Source of the DNA: Desulfobulbaceae bacterium
GTDB taxonomy: Bacteria; Desulfobacterota; Desulfobulbia; Desulfobulbales; Desulfocapsaceae
Length of the DNA: 5,692 bases
Assembly (NCBI GenBank): GCA_027067035.1
Contig: JAMOMO010000449.1
Coordinates: 1 to 5,692, forward strand
Reading direction: 5' to 3'
Notes under the pieces: model-generated
What the model was told of the DNA's origin: nothing
The model's database searches: none
The model's input: the letters and a program-made list of their open reading frames with translations, nothing else
Program-made: the position numbers and the translations under genes
Shown here: one piece after another, positions 1 through 5,246 of the stretch
Layout of the letters: every line of letters begins with the position of its first letter
How positions within the stretch are numbered: position 1 is the first letter of the stretch

Positions 1-181
1 CCTGTTTGAATCCCTTGCCACCCTGACCCCAGGGAAGACTTTCCCACTCCAGAGGGCCCACATTGAGAATCCTGCAGGTTCCTGTTGTTTCATCAAAACG
101 TTTCTTGGGTCTGGCCGACACAGTGAGAGCAGTCGCTCCCACGGCAAGAACACATGTCATAACAATAAAAAACTGTTTCAT
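1..181 (-). CDS. Exported protein of unknown function, 5' end only (C-terminus beyond the window)
   Basis: The reading frame opens with ATG at 181-179 and stays open for 60 codons to the left edge, so the gene is partial. The N-terminus is a classic Sec signal peptide: MKQ, then a hydrophobic core (about residues 4-19), then a likely signal peptidase I site after V-S-A (residue 23), followed by basic RPKKR. The visible mature part reads on through TGTCRILNVGPLEWESLPWG and a Gly/Lys-rich stretch. A strong ribosome binding site (AAGGAG on the minus strand) sits 7 nt before the ATG. I do not recognise the family. The visible part has one Cys in the mature region and no CXXCH haem motif. A small periplasmic protein, possibly a cytochrome with its haem site beyond the edge, is only a guess. 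The preceding 427 bp hold no gene, so it probably has its own promoter. Confidence 0.72.
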   Translation of the reverse strand, partial: MKQFFIVMTCVLAVGATALTVSARPKKRFDETTGTCRILNVGPLEWESLPWGQGGKGFKQ

Positions 182-188
182 TTGCAAA

Positions 189-194
189 CTCCTT
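189..194 (-). promoter_or_regulatory. Ribosome binding site of the exported protein
   Basis: The minus strand reads AAGGAG here, 7 nt upstream of the ATG at 181-179. It fixes the start of the partial gene at the left edge and is the main reason to trust this frame over the antisense frame. Confidence 0.75.
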
Positions 195-292
195 AAAGTA
201 CCGGGACGTGTTGAAGAGTTTGTCGGGCAACATTACATAATTCCTGAATTTGTGACGAAAATGTGGCAACAAACAGTTGAGTAGAGTTCTTT

Positions 293-385
293 TACAGGTT
301 TTCCTGAAAACAGCGGCCCGTTTGTTTCTTCACTCTGTTGTGCAGTTTCGCCCATGGAACGTTCACGGATTCAGGAAATCCTGTA
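293..385. repeat. Inverted repeat pair, 16 bp arms with one mismatch
   Basis: Positions 293-308 read TACAGGTTTTCCTGAA. The reverse complement of 370-385 reads TACAGGATTTCCTGAA, identical except for one base. The arms are 61 bp apart. Each arm is itself near-palindromic: GTTTTC-CT-GAAAAC at 298-311 and CAGGA-AA-TCCTG at 372-383. A third copy of the TTCCTGAA core lies at 241-248 inside AATTC-CT-GAATT, and a weaker relative (ACAGGAA) at 464-470. The arrangement suggests repeated binding sites for a regulator upstream of the exported-protein gene. A long-range RNA stem or a remnant element is also possible. Confidence 0.6.
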
Positions 386-411
386 TGATGTGTCAGACAG
401 CTCCAAAATAA

Positions 412-444
412 CCTACCACAAGTGTGATTGTGGCACGTTGTAGG
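412..444. repeat. Small interrupted dyad
   Basis: CCACAA (416-421) and TTGTGG (428-433) form a perfect 6 bp inverted repeat around a 6-base centre. Flanking CCTA (412-415) and TAGG (441-444) would extend it across a 7-base bulge. There is no T-run on either side, so it is not an intrinsic terminator. It could be an operator overlapping the possible promoter at 427-455. Confidence 0.4.
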
Positions 445-455
445 GTTTGAGTCAA
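427..455 (-). promoter_or_regulatory. Possible sigma70-type promoter pointing left
   Basis: On the minus strand TTGACT (455-450) is followed after exactly 17 bases by CACAAT (432-427), which gives 5/6 and 4/6 matches to the consensus boxes. It would produce a leader of about 240 nt before the exported-protein gene and would pass through the inverted 16-mers. The -10 box overlaps the CCACAA dyad. The evidence is pattern match only, and a closer promoter cannot be excluded. Confidence 0.25.
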
Positions 456-608
456 GCTGGAAAACAGGAATTATAACGGGTGTTCCGGGGAAAAGTGGGA
501 TAGATTATTATAATTAAAGAATAAAGAGAGATATTGTTGTGTTGAAAAAAGAGGATTGCGGTGTTTCGGAAGATTCTGAGCTGCCCCGGGAAGAGGTCTG
601 CTGCTGAG

Positions 609-1115
609 TCAGGGGGAGAGGTGCTGCCGTAATGCCGCTTCAATGGTGTCATTGAAGCAGACAAAGAAGACCGTTGTCCCTGTTGCTGCCCTCTTTAGAA
701 ATGTTTCTGTTTCCCTCACCGCTATATTGCACGCCTCCTCTGCCGGATATCCGTAAACCCCGCAGCTGATGGCCGGAAAGGCTATGGAGCTGAGTCTGTT
801 CTGTTCCAGCAGTAGAAAGCAGTTTCTGTAACATGAGGCCAGCAGCTCTGCCTCATCGGCCTGGCCATTCTGCCAGACAGGGCCCACGGTGTGGATGACG
901 TGACGGGCGGGAAGATTGTAGCCCTGTGTTATTCTGGCCTCTCCAGTGGGACAGCCGCCAATGCCTTCACACTCTTCCAGCAGTCCAGGGCCTGCGGCAC
1001 GGTGGATGGCACCATCAACCCCGCCACCACCCAGAAGTGAATTGTTTGCGGCATTGACAATGGCATCCACCTCAAGGAGAGTTATGTCACCGCGGAAAAT
1101 TTCAACGCCGGTCAT
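609..1115 (-). CDS. ymdB: Macrodomain protein, YmdB-type O-acetyl-ADP-ribose deacetylase
   Basis: This 168-residue single-domain macro protein is close to the usual length of E. coli YmdB. Family signatures appear in order: GDI (9-11), VNAANNSLLGGGGVDGAIH (20-38) with the ADP-ribose-binding loop and the conserved Asn24 and Asp34, PTGEA (56-60), HTVGPVW (75-81), and FPAISCGVYGYP (113-124), the second phosphate-binding loop. Enzymes of this class remove the acetyl group from O-acetyl-ADP-ribose or mono-ADP-ribose from acidic side chains in the cytoplasm; activity here is inferred from family. Its ATG overlaps the TGA of the upstream selenoprotein gene (ATGA), so the two are almost certainly co-transcribed and translationally coupled; its own ribosome binding site (GGGAAA) is weak. 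The C-terminus (LRQHLSP) ends normally, so the protein is complete. Confidence 0.95.
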   Translation of the reverse strand: MTGVEIFRGDITLLEVDAIVNAANNSLLGGGGVDGAIHRAAGPGLLEECEGIGGCPTGEARITQGYNLPARHVIHTVGPVWQNGQADEAELLASCYRNCFLLLEQNRLSSIAFPAISCGVYGYPAEEACNIAVRETETFLKRAATGTTVFFVCFNDTIEAALRQHLSP

Positions 1116-1594
1116 GATTTTCCCAGCCGTGCCAGTTCTTTGTCAAGGATGGTGCCCAGGGTGAAGGCAAAGTCACCCACCAGCCGGATACAGTCTTCTC
1201 TGGTGGAGTCAGGCCCGGAGTAGTACTGTTTTACCTCATCTCTGCTTGTCCAGTCCACGCGGGCAATGTCGGAGCAGTTTTTTCCTCCGTAGGGCTGGGT
1301 GAGCTTGTCAAACTGTTTGACGAGCTTCTGGCTGGCGCCCCACATCATGGGGTGCTCCTTGTCGTCAAGATTTCCTCTGCTGTGCAGTGATGATATTACA
1401 GCAACAGCACCAAGCAGGGTACCGCAGACTGATCCTGAAGCAGCAATACCGCCCCCGAAGGCGCCGGCTGCCCTGATAACATTCTCATCGTACTGTCCAA
1501 TTTTTTCCAGGCCCACGGCCAGGAGCGCCTGACTTCAGTGGAACCGTTTCTTGAAAAGATCCATTGCCTTTTCACGCATATCTTCAGGTGTCAT
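1112..1594 (-). CDS. C_GCAxxG_C_C family redox selenoprotein (TGA-encoded Sec20)
   Basis: Read through one in-frame TGA (1537-1535), this frame gives 160 residues. It starts MTPEDMREKAMDLFKKRFH, then Sec20, then SQALLAVGLEKIG. The family of putative redox proteins has four conserved cysteines and a CGAxxG motif. Here they are position 20 (Sec instead of Cys, in the usual F-x-C-x-Q-A context), Cys57 in CGTLLG, Cys107 in GGKNCSDIARVDW and Cys135 in REDCIRLVG; the FGGGIAASG glycine stretch is at 46-54. A SECIS-like hairpin follows the TGA at once. There is no signal peptide, so it is probably cytoplasmic. The ATG at 1594-1592 is chosen because it gives a family-like N-terminus; its ribosome binding site is weak (GAAG about 12 nt upstream) and ATG at Met6 is an alternative. 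A promoter lies at 1655-1683. The gene's stop overlaps the macrodomain start. The alternative is a pseudogene broken by a nonsense mutation, which is unlikely because the TGA falls exactly on the active Cys codon. The substrate is unknown. Confidence 0.85.
1507..1523 (-). promoter_or_regulatory. Putative bacterial SECIS element (selenocysteine insertion hairpin)
   Basis: On the minus strand the bases starting 12 nt after the TGA form CC-U-GGCC-GUG-GGCC-U-GG. Two C-G pairs, a U.U mismatch and a perfect 4 bp GGCC/GGCC stem close a GUG apical loop. The loop begins 18 nt past the UGA, within the spacing known for bacterial SECIS elements. It has G then U in the loop, and an unpaired U on the 5' side four pairs below it, comparable to the bulged U and loop GU read by SelB in E. 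coli fdhF. An alternative, larger fold pairs CAGGC with GCCTG (1531-1527 with 1512-1508). Both are by-eye folds. Confidence 0.65.
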
Positions 1595-1654
1595 AATGTT
1601 TTTCACTTCAATTAATGGTATTGTGAGGGAGAAAAAAGCGTTTTTATTGGCTGG

Positions 1655-1683
1655 ATTATACTCTGTTTTGAGGAATTTGTCAG
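1655..1683 (-). promoter_or_regulatory. Sigma70-type promoter of the selenoprotein-macrodomain operon
   Basis: The minus strand reads CTGACA (1683-1678), a 17 bp spacer, then a perfect TATAAT (1660-1655). Transcription would begin near 1648 and give a leader of about 54 nt before the ATG at 1594. The -35 box ends on the first base of the divergent tatD start codon and lies next to its ribosome binding site, so RNA polymerase binding here may interfere with tatD expression. The same AT-rich box reads TATACT (1657-1662) on the plus strand and could serve as a tatD -10, but no good plus-strand -35 is visible. Confidence 0.65.
1670..1674 (+). promoter_or_regulatory. Ribosome binding site deciding the tatD start
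   Basis: GAGGA lies 8 nt before the GTG at 1683. This supports GTG as the start rather than the far-upstream ATG in the same frame at 1551, which lies inside the divergent selenoprotein gene. Confidence 0.65.
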
Positions 1684-2441
1684 TGATAGATACCCATAGC
1701 CATATCGATTTGCCGCTGTTTGATGATGATTTTCAGGTGGTTCTTGCCGCCGCCCGGGAGGCGGGTGTTTCGGCCCAGGTGCTTCCCGGAGTGATCAGAA
1801 ACGGCTGGGAGAGAATTCTGGCCCTGTCCGCGGCAGAGACGGATCTCTTCGCTGCCATTGGGCTGCACCCCATGTACCTGTCACAACACCGGGAAGGGGA
1901 TCTGGCAGCATTGCGGGACATTGCATGTGGCGGCGGTCTTGTGGCTCTGGGGGAGATCGGTCTGGATTATTATATCAGGGATGGAGACCGGAAGGGGCAG
2001 CAGGAACTCTTTGAGGCCCAGATAGACATTGCAAAGGAGGCGTCACTGCCGCTGCTGCTCCATGTGCGCAAGGCCCATGACCAGGTGCAGTCCATTCTGC
2101 GCAGGAAGAATTTCGATGGCGGGGGGATAGTCCATGCCTTCAGCGGCAGCCTGCAGCAGGCGGAACACTATATCAAACTCGGGTTTATGATCAGCATCTG
2201 CGGTACTGTTACCTATGATCGGGCCAGCAGGATCCGTTCTGTTGCGACGGCACTTCCCCTGACTGCTCTGGTGCTGGAGACTGATTCTCCGGACATCCCG
2301 CCCGCCTCCCGTCACGGGGAACGAAACACTCCCGCCAATATTGTGGAAACTGCCATGATACTGGCTCAACTGCGTGGTGAGTCATTTGATACTATTGTGG
2401 TACAGACCAGCGCAAATGCCAGACAGGTACTGGATTTGTGA
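1683..2441 (+). CDS. tatD: TatD family metal-dependent hydrolase (putative DNase)
   Basis: With the GTG start the protein is 252 residues and begins directly with the family N-terminal motif MIDTHSHID, a normal TatD length. Predicted metal ligands are all visible: His5 and His7 in THSH, Glu91 in GEIGLDYY, His127 in LLLHVRKA, His151 in VHAFSG and Asp201 in LETDSP. GLHP (60-63) is also typical. TatD proteins are TIM-barrel amidohydrolase-fold enzymes; characterised members are Mg-dependent 3'-5' exonucleases or deoxyribonucleases in DNA repair and quality control, and the true substrate here is inferred. The frame extends upstream to an ATG at 1551, but those 44 codons overlap the divergent selenoprotein gene and its promoter and do not look like TatD. 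The gene stands alone, 88 bp from the divergent operon and 117 bp before the transporter. Confidence 0.93.
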   Translation: MIDTHSHIDLPLFDDDFQVVLAAAREAGVSAQVLPGVIRNGWERILALSAAETDLFAAIGLHPMYLSQHREGDLAALRDIACGGGLVALGEIGLDYYIRDGDRKGQQELFEAQIDIAKEASLPLLLHVRKAHDQVQSILRRKNFDGGGIVHAFSGSLQQAEHYIKLGFMISICGTVTYDRASRIRSVATALPLTALVLETDSPDIPPASRHGERNTPANIVETAMILAQLRGESFDTIVVQTSANARQVLDL

Positions 2442-2545
2442 AAGATGCTTCAATCATTTCGTGACAAAGGATAATATCTTGTGTAGTAAAATAATGGTGT
2501 GTGGTGTTTGTATGCCTGGTCAAATAACATCCCTGGAATTCGGGG

Positions 2546-2552
2546 AAAGGAG
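2546..2552 (+). promoter_or_regulatory. Ribosome binding site of the binding-protein gene
   Basis: AAAGGAG ends 6 nt before the ATG at 2559 and sets the start. The closer ATG at 2554 is in another frame and hits a stop after two codons. The same-frame ATG at 2499 would put 20 non-signal residues ahead of the signal peptide. Confidence 0.75.
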
Positions 2553-2558
2553 AATGAA

Positions 2559-4109
2559 ATGAGACGATTGAAATTTGTTTCACTGCTGCTGGTTCTGCTG
2601 CTTGCTGCAAGCACAGCAGGTGCTAAAACCCTGAAACTTGCAATGGATGCCGATCCGGTTTCCCTTGATCCGCATGTACAGCTCTCAGGCGGCATGCTGC
2701 AATATTCCCATATGGTTTTTGATCCGCTGATTCGCTGGACCCAGGATATGAAGTTTGAGCCGCGCCTTGCGGAGAAGTGGGAGCGCATTGATGAAAACAC
2801 CATGCGTTTTTATCTGCGCAAGGGCGTAAAATTCCACAGTGGAAATCCATTCACAGCAAAAGACGTGGTCTGGACCCTTGATCGTCTCAAAAAGAGCCAG
2901 GACTTCAAAGGACTGTTTGAGCCATTCACCGGAGCGGTTGCTGTTGATGACTACACCGTTGATATCAAGACAGCGAAACCCTACGCCCTTCTGCTGAACA
3001 TGGCCACCTATATCTTTCCCATGGATTCAGAGTTCTACTCGGGAACTGACGAGAATGGTGAGCCCAAAGATGCCATAGTAAAGACCGGTTCCTCTTTTGC
3101 ACTCAGTCATGAGTCGGGCACAGGCCCCTACGTTGTTGCCGAGCGTGAGCAGGGTGTGAAAATGGTTTTCAAGCGTTTTGCAGACTACTGGGACACCAAA
3201 TCTCCCGGTAATGTGGATGAGATCATTCTCACTCCCATTAAAAAAGATCCCACCCGTGTGGCAGCCCTTCTCTCCGGCGATGTTGATTTCATCATGCCTG
3301 TCTCTCCACAGGATTTTAAAATGGTGGAGAATGCCAAGGATGCCAATCTTGTGACCATGTCCGGCGGACGTATTATCACCTTTCAGCTCAATCAGGAAAG
3401 GCGTCCGGAATTTAAAGATGTTCGTGTCCGTCAGGCAATTGTACATGCTGTCAATAATGTTGGAATCGTGAAAAAAATCATGAAAGGGACCGCCACTGCA
3501 GCAGGTCAGCAGGGTCCCAAAGGCTATGTCGGCTATAAGGAGAATCTTGTTCCCCGCTTTGATGTGAAAAAGGCCAGAGAGCTGATGAAAGAGGCGGGAT
3601 ACGAGAAGGGCTTTGAGGTGAGCATGCTGGCACCCAATAACCGTTATGTCAGTGATGAGAAAATTGCTGAAGCCGTTGCCTCCATGCTTTCTAAAATCGG
3701 TATCAGGGTAAATCTCAAGACCATGCCCAAGGCCCAGTACTGGCCTGAGTTTGATAATCGTGCCGCGGATATCATGATGATCGGCTGGCACTCAGATACT
3801 GAAGATTCCGGAAATTTTTCAGAGTTTCTGACCATGTGTCCTGACAAGGAAACGGGATACGGACAGTATAACTCCGGGAACTACTGTAATAAAAAGGTTG
3901 ATGAGCTTGTACTCGGTGCTCAGACTGAAACCGATCTTGAAAAGCGTGCGCTGATGCTGCAGGAAGTGGAGCAGATTCTCTATGATGATGCTGCATTTGT
4001 TCCCCTGCACTGGCAGCACCTCTCCTGGGCTGCAAAGAACAATGTCAAGCTGGAAGCAATCGTCAATGCCCAGAACTTTCCCTACTTTGGTGACCTGGTT
4101 GTAGAGTAG
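2559..4109 (+). CDS. ABC importer periplasmic substrate-binding protein, family 5 (DppA/OppA type)
   Basis: This 516-residue protein has a Sec signal peptide (MRR, hydrophobic core 6-17, likely cleavage after A-G-A at 22) and no lipobox cysteine, so it should be a soluble periplasmic protein. Family-5 features follow in order: the SLDPH segment near the mature N-terminus, LRKGVKFHSGNPFTAKDVVW (86-105), GTGPYVV, DVRVRQAI with the basic helix that follows, the AREL-MKEAGY repeat, and a C-terminal FVPLHWQH segment. It captures peptides or other small solutes and delivers them to the permeases encoded just downstream. The ligand cannot be told from sequence: dipeptides, oligopeptides, nickel complexes and glutathione are all carried by relatives. 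Only two cysteines exist, Cys427 and Cys443, close enough for a disulfide. No convincing promoter was found in the 117 bp before it. Confidence 0.93.
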   Translation: MRRLKFVSLLLVLLLAASTAGAKTLKLAMDADPVSLDPHVQLSGGMLQYSHMVFDPLIRWTQDMKFEPRLAEKWERIDENTMRFYLRKGVKFHSGNPFTAKDVVWTLDRLKKSQDFKGLFEPFTGAVAVDDYTVDIKTAKPYALLLNMATYIFPMDSEFYSGTDENGEPKDAIVKTGSSFALSHESGTGPYVVAEREQGVKMVFKRFADYWDTKSPGNVDEIILTPIKKDPTRVAALLSGDVDFIMPVSPQDFKMVENAKDANLVTMSGGRIITFQLNQERRPEFKDVRVRQAIVHAVNNVGIVKKIMKGTATAAGQQGPKGYVGYKENLVPRFDVKKARELMKEAGYEKGFEVSMLAPNNRYVSDEKIAEAVASMLSKIGIRVNLKTMPKAQYWPEFDNRAADIMMIGWHSDTEDSGNFSEFLTMCPDKETGYGQYNSGNYCNKKVDELVLGAQTETDLEKRALMLQEVEQILYDDAAFVPLHWQHLSWAAKNNVKLEAIVNAQNFPYFGDLVVE

Positions 4110-4138
4110 GAAAGACAATCGCAGTATGGAAACAAAAC

Positions 4139-4175
4139 AAGGACAGGGGTGCAATGTGTATCCCTGTCCTTTTTT
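4139..4175 (+). terminator. Strong intrinsic terminator after the binding-protein gene
   Basis: AAGGACAGGG (4139-4148) pairs perfectly with CCCTGTCCTT (4162-4171) around a 13-base loop. The 3' arm runs into six T residues (4170-4175). It lies 29 nt after the stop codon, between the binding protein and the first permease. It probably ends most transcripts there while some read through. Confidence 0.88.
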
Positions 4176-4189
4176 GTTGATAATTATTG

Positions 4190-4218
4190 CTGATTCTTGA
4201 TTCTTGATCTGGTATGCT
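4190..4218 (+). promoter_or_regulatory. Possible extended -10 promoter for the permease genes
   Basis: TGGTATGCT (4210-4218) is an extended -10 (TG-n-TATGCT), with a poor -35 candidate CTGATT (4190-4195) at 17 bp. It lies just after the terminator and about 57 nt before the permease ATG, where a second promoter would be useful. The match is weak. The region also holds a tandem TGATTCT repeat (4191-4204). Confidence 0.3.
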
Positions 4219-4274
4219 CTCCGTTTTCGGCGTAAGCTGCTTTTTATCCATTCATCTTTAGACATCAGGCGTTA

Positions 4275-5246
4275 ATGTTTGCATTTATAGTTCGCAGGAT
4301 AATTCAGGCCACTGTTGTTATGCTGGTCATCGGGTTTATCGGTTTTTCCGTGAAACACCAGCTTGGTGATCCGGTCCGTGATCTTGTCGGGGTTTCAGTG
4401 TCCCTTGAAGAACGCGAGATTCTCCGGCAGGAACTGGGGCTGAATGATCCTTTTCTTGTGCAGTACGGCCGTTTTCTGAAAAATGCACTGCATGGGGATC
4501 TCGGCCATTCTTTCTTCTTCAAAAAACCGGCCCTGGATGTGATCTTTTCCAAGGCACCGGCCACCATTGAGCTCGTCTTTGCTGCAAGCGTAATCATTTT
4601 GCTGGTTTCGGTCCCTGTGGGGCTCTATTCGGCCATATATCCCCGGCGTTTTTTTTCCCGCCTGGCCATGGGCCTGTCCATTGTGGGGGTCTCCATTCCG
4701 GTATTTTTAACGGCCATTGTACTCATCTATATTTTTTCCGTGCAGCTGCACTGGCTGCCTTCCTACGGGCGCGGAGAAACGGTGAATGTAATGGGGTGGG
4801 AGAGTGGTCTGCTCACCCTGGATGGACTGCAGCACCTGATTCTCCCCTCCATTGCCCTGTCGTCCATTATGCTGCCGCTTTTTATCCGGCTTATCCGTTC
4901 CGAGATGATGGAAGTGCTTGAAACGGAGTATATTAAATATGCCTGGGCCAAAGGGCTGACCAGAAAACGGATCTGGCTGATACATGCCTTTAAAAATACC
5001 CTTCTTCCGGTGATCACCGTGGGCGGGGTGCAGCTTGGTATTCTCATTGCCTTTACCATCCTCACCGAGACGGTGTTTCAGTGGCAGGGGATGGGGTTTA
5101 TGTTTCTTGAAGCTGTGGAACGCTCCGATACTGCCCTCCTGGTTGCCTATCTGGTGGTGGTGGGTGCCCTGTTTGTGGTGGTAAATACCTTTGTTGACAT
5201 CATTTACGGAATAATTAATCCAACGGTAACCATAGCCTCACGCTGA
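4275..5246 (+). CDS. ABC importer inner-membrane permease, DppB/OppB type
   Basis: This complete 323-residue protein has about six hydrophobic segments, near residues 9-27, 98-121, 130-156, 188-208, 243-267 and 287-310, typical of the DppB/OppB subfamily. The N-terminal MFAFIVRRIIQ, the HGDLGHSF segment (73-80, family G-D-L-G-x-S) and the cytoplasmic EAA coupling loop with EYIKYAWAKG (218-227), ending near LLPVIT, are diagnostic. It forms half of the membrane channel with the DppC-type partner that follows; the EAA loop docks the ATPase subunits, which are not in the window. The ATG at 4275 has only a weak AGG 5 nt upstream. The stop TGA shares its last base with the next start codon (TGATG), so the permeases are translationally coupled. 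The 165 bp gap to the binding protein holds the terminator. Confidence 0.94.
   Translation: MFAFIVRRIIQATVVMLVIGFIGFSVKHQLGDPVRDLVGVSVSLEEREILRQELGLNDPFLVQYGRFLKNALHGDLGHSFFFKKPALDVIFSKAPATIELVFAASVIILLVSVPVGLYSAIYPRRFFSRLAMGLSIVGVSIPVFLTAIVLIYIFSVQLHWLPSYGRGETVNVMGWESGLLTLDGLQHLILPSIALSSIMLPLFIRLIRSEMMEVLETEYIKYAWAKGLTRKRIWLIHAFKNTLLPVITVGGVQLGILIAFTILTETVFQWQGMGFMFLEAVERSDTALLVAYLVVVGALFVVVNTFVDIIYGIINPTVTIASR

Larger units (their letters stand above)
182..608. other. Gene-free stretch with short repeats and dyads
   Basis: No convincing gene is seen on either strand in these 427 bases. The stretch separates the 3' end of the macrodomain gene from the start of the exported-protein gene, both on the minus strand. 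It contains a repeated TTCCTGAA motif (241-248, 301-308, 370-377 inverted), a CCACAA/TTGTGG dyad at 416-433, and an AT-rich patch around 500-535 with TATAAT readable on both strands. No clear intrinsic terminator follows the macrodomain gene: the T-run on the minus strand near 546-551 has no good stem before it. Confidence 0.6.

Noticed and set aside
63..284. Plus-strand frame of 73 codons
   Set aside because: It is antisense to the signal-peptide gene, starts at TTG without a ribosome binding site and resembles no protein.
421..438. CRP-like TGTGA half site
   Set aside because: The second half site (TCACA after six bases) is not present.
430..449. Sigma54-like TGGCACG element
   Set aside because: The -12 part (TTGCA after four bases) is absent, so only half of the element matches.
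507..514. TATAAT readable on both strands
   Set aside because: No acceptable -35 box at 16-18 bp on either strand, and no plus-strand gene follows.
546..608. Intrinsic terminator after the macrodomain gene
   Set aside because: There is a T-run on the minus strand but no stable GC-rich stem directly before it.
452..664. Minus-strand frame of 70 codons at the 3' end of the macrodomain gene
   Set aside because: It begins inside the macrodomain gene in another frame, without a ribosome binding site, and runs into AT-rich non-coding sequence.
946..1164. Plus-strand frame of 72 codons
   Set aside because: It is antisense to the macrodomain gene and Pro/Ser-rich, as expected of a shadow frame.
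1535..1537. TGA as a nonsense mutation making a pseudogene
   Set aside because: It lies exactly on the conserved redox Cys codon, the frame is clean on both sides, the other family cysteines are intact and a SECIS-like hairpin follows. Selenocysteine explains all of these together.
1551..1682. N-terminal extension of TatD from an upstream ATG
   Set aside because: It overlaps the divergent selenoprotein gene and its promoter and has no TatD-like sequence. The GTG at 1683 has a good ribosome binding site and begins the family motif directly.
3027..3791. Long minus-strand frame of 254 codons
   Set aside because: It lies wholly antisense to the binding-protein gene, and its sequence resembles no family. 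It is a coding-strand shadow.
3819..4265. Minus-strand frame of 148 codons over the 3' end of the binding-protein gene
   Set aside because: It is antisense to real coding sequence and runs through the intrinsic terminator; no ribosome binding site or family features.
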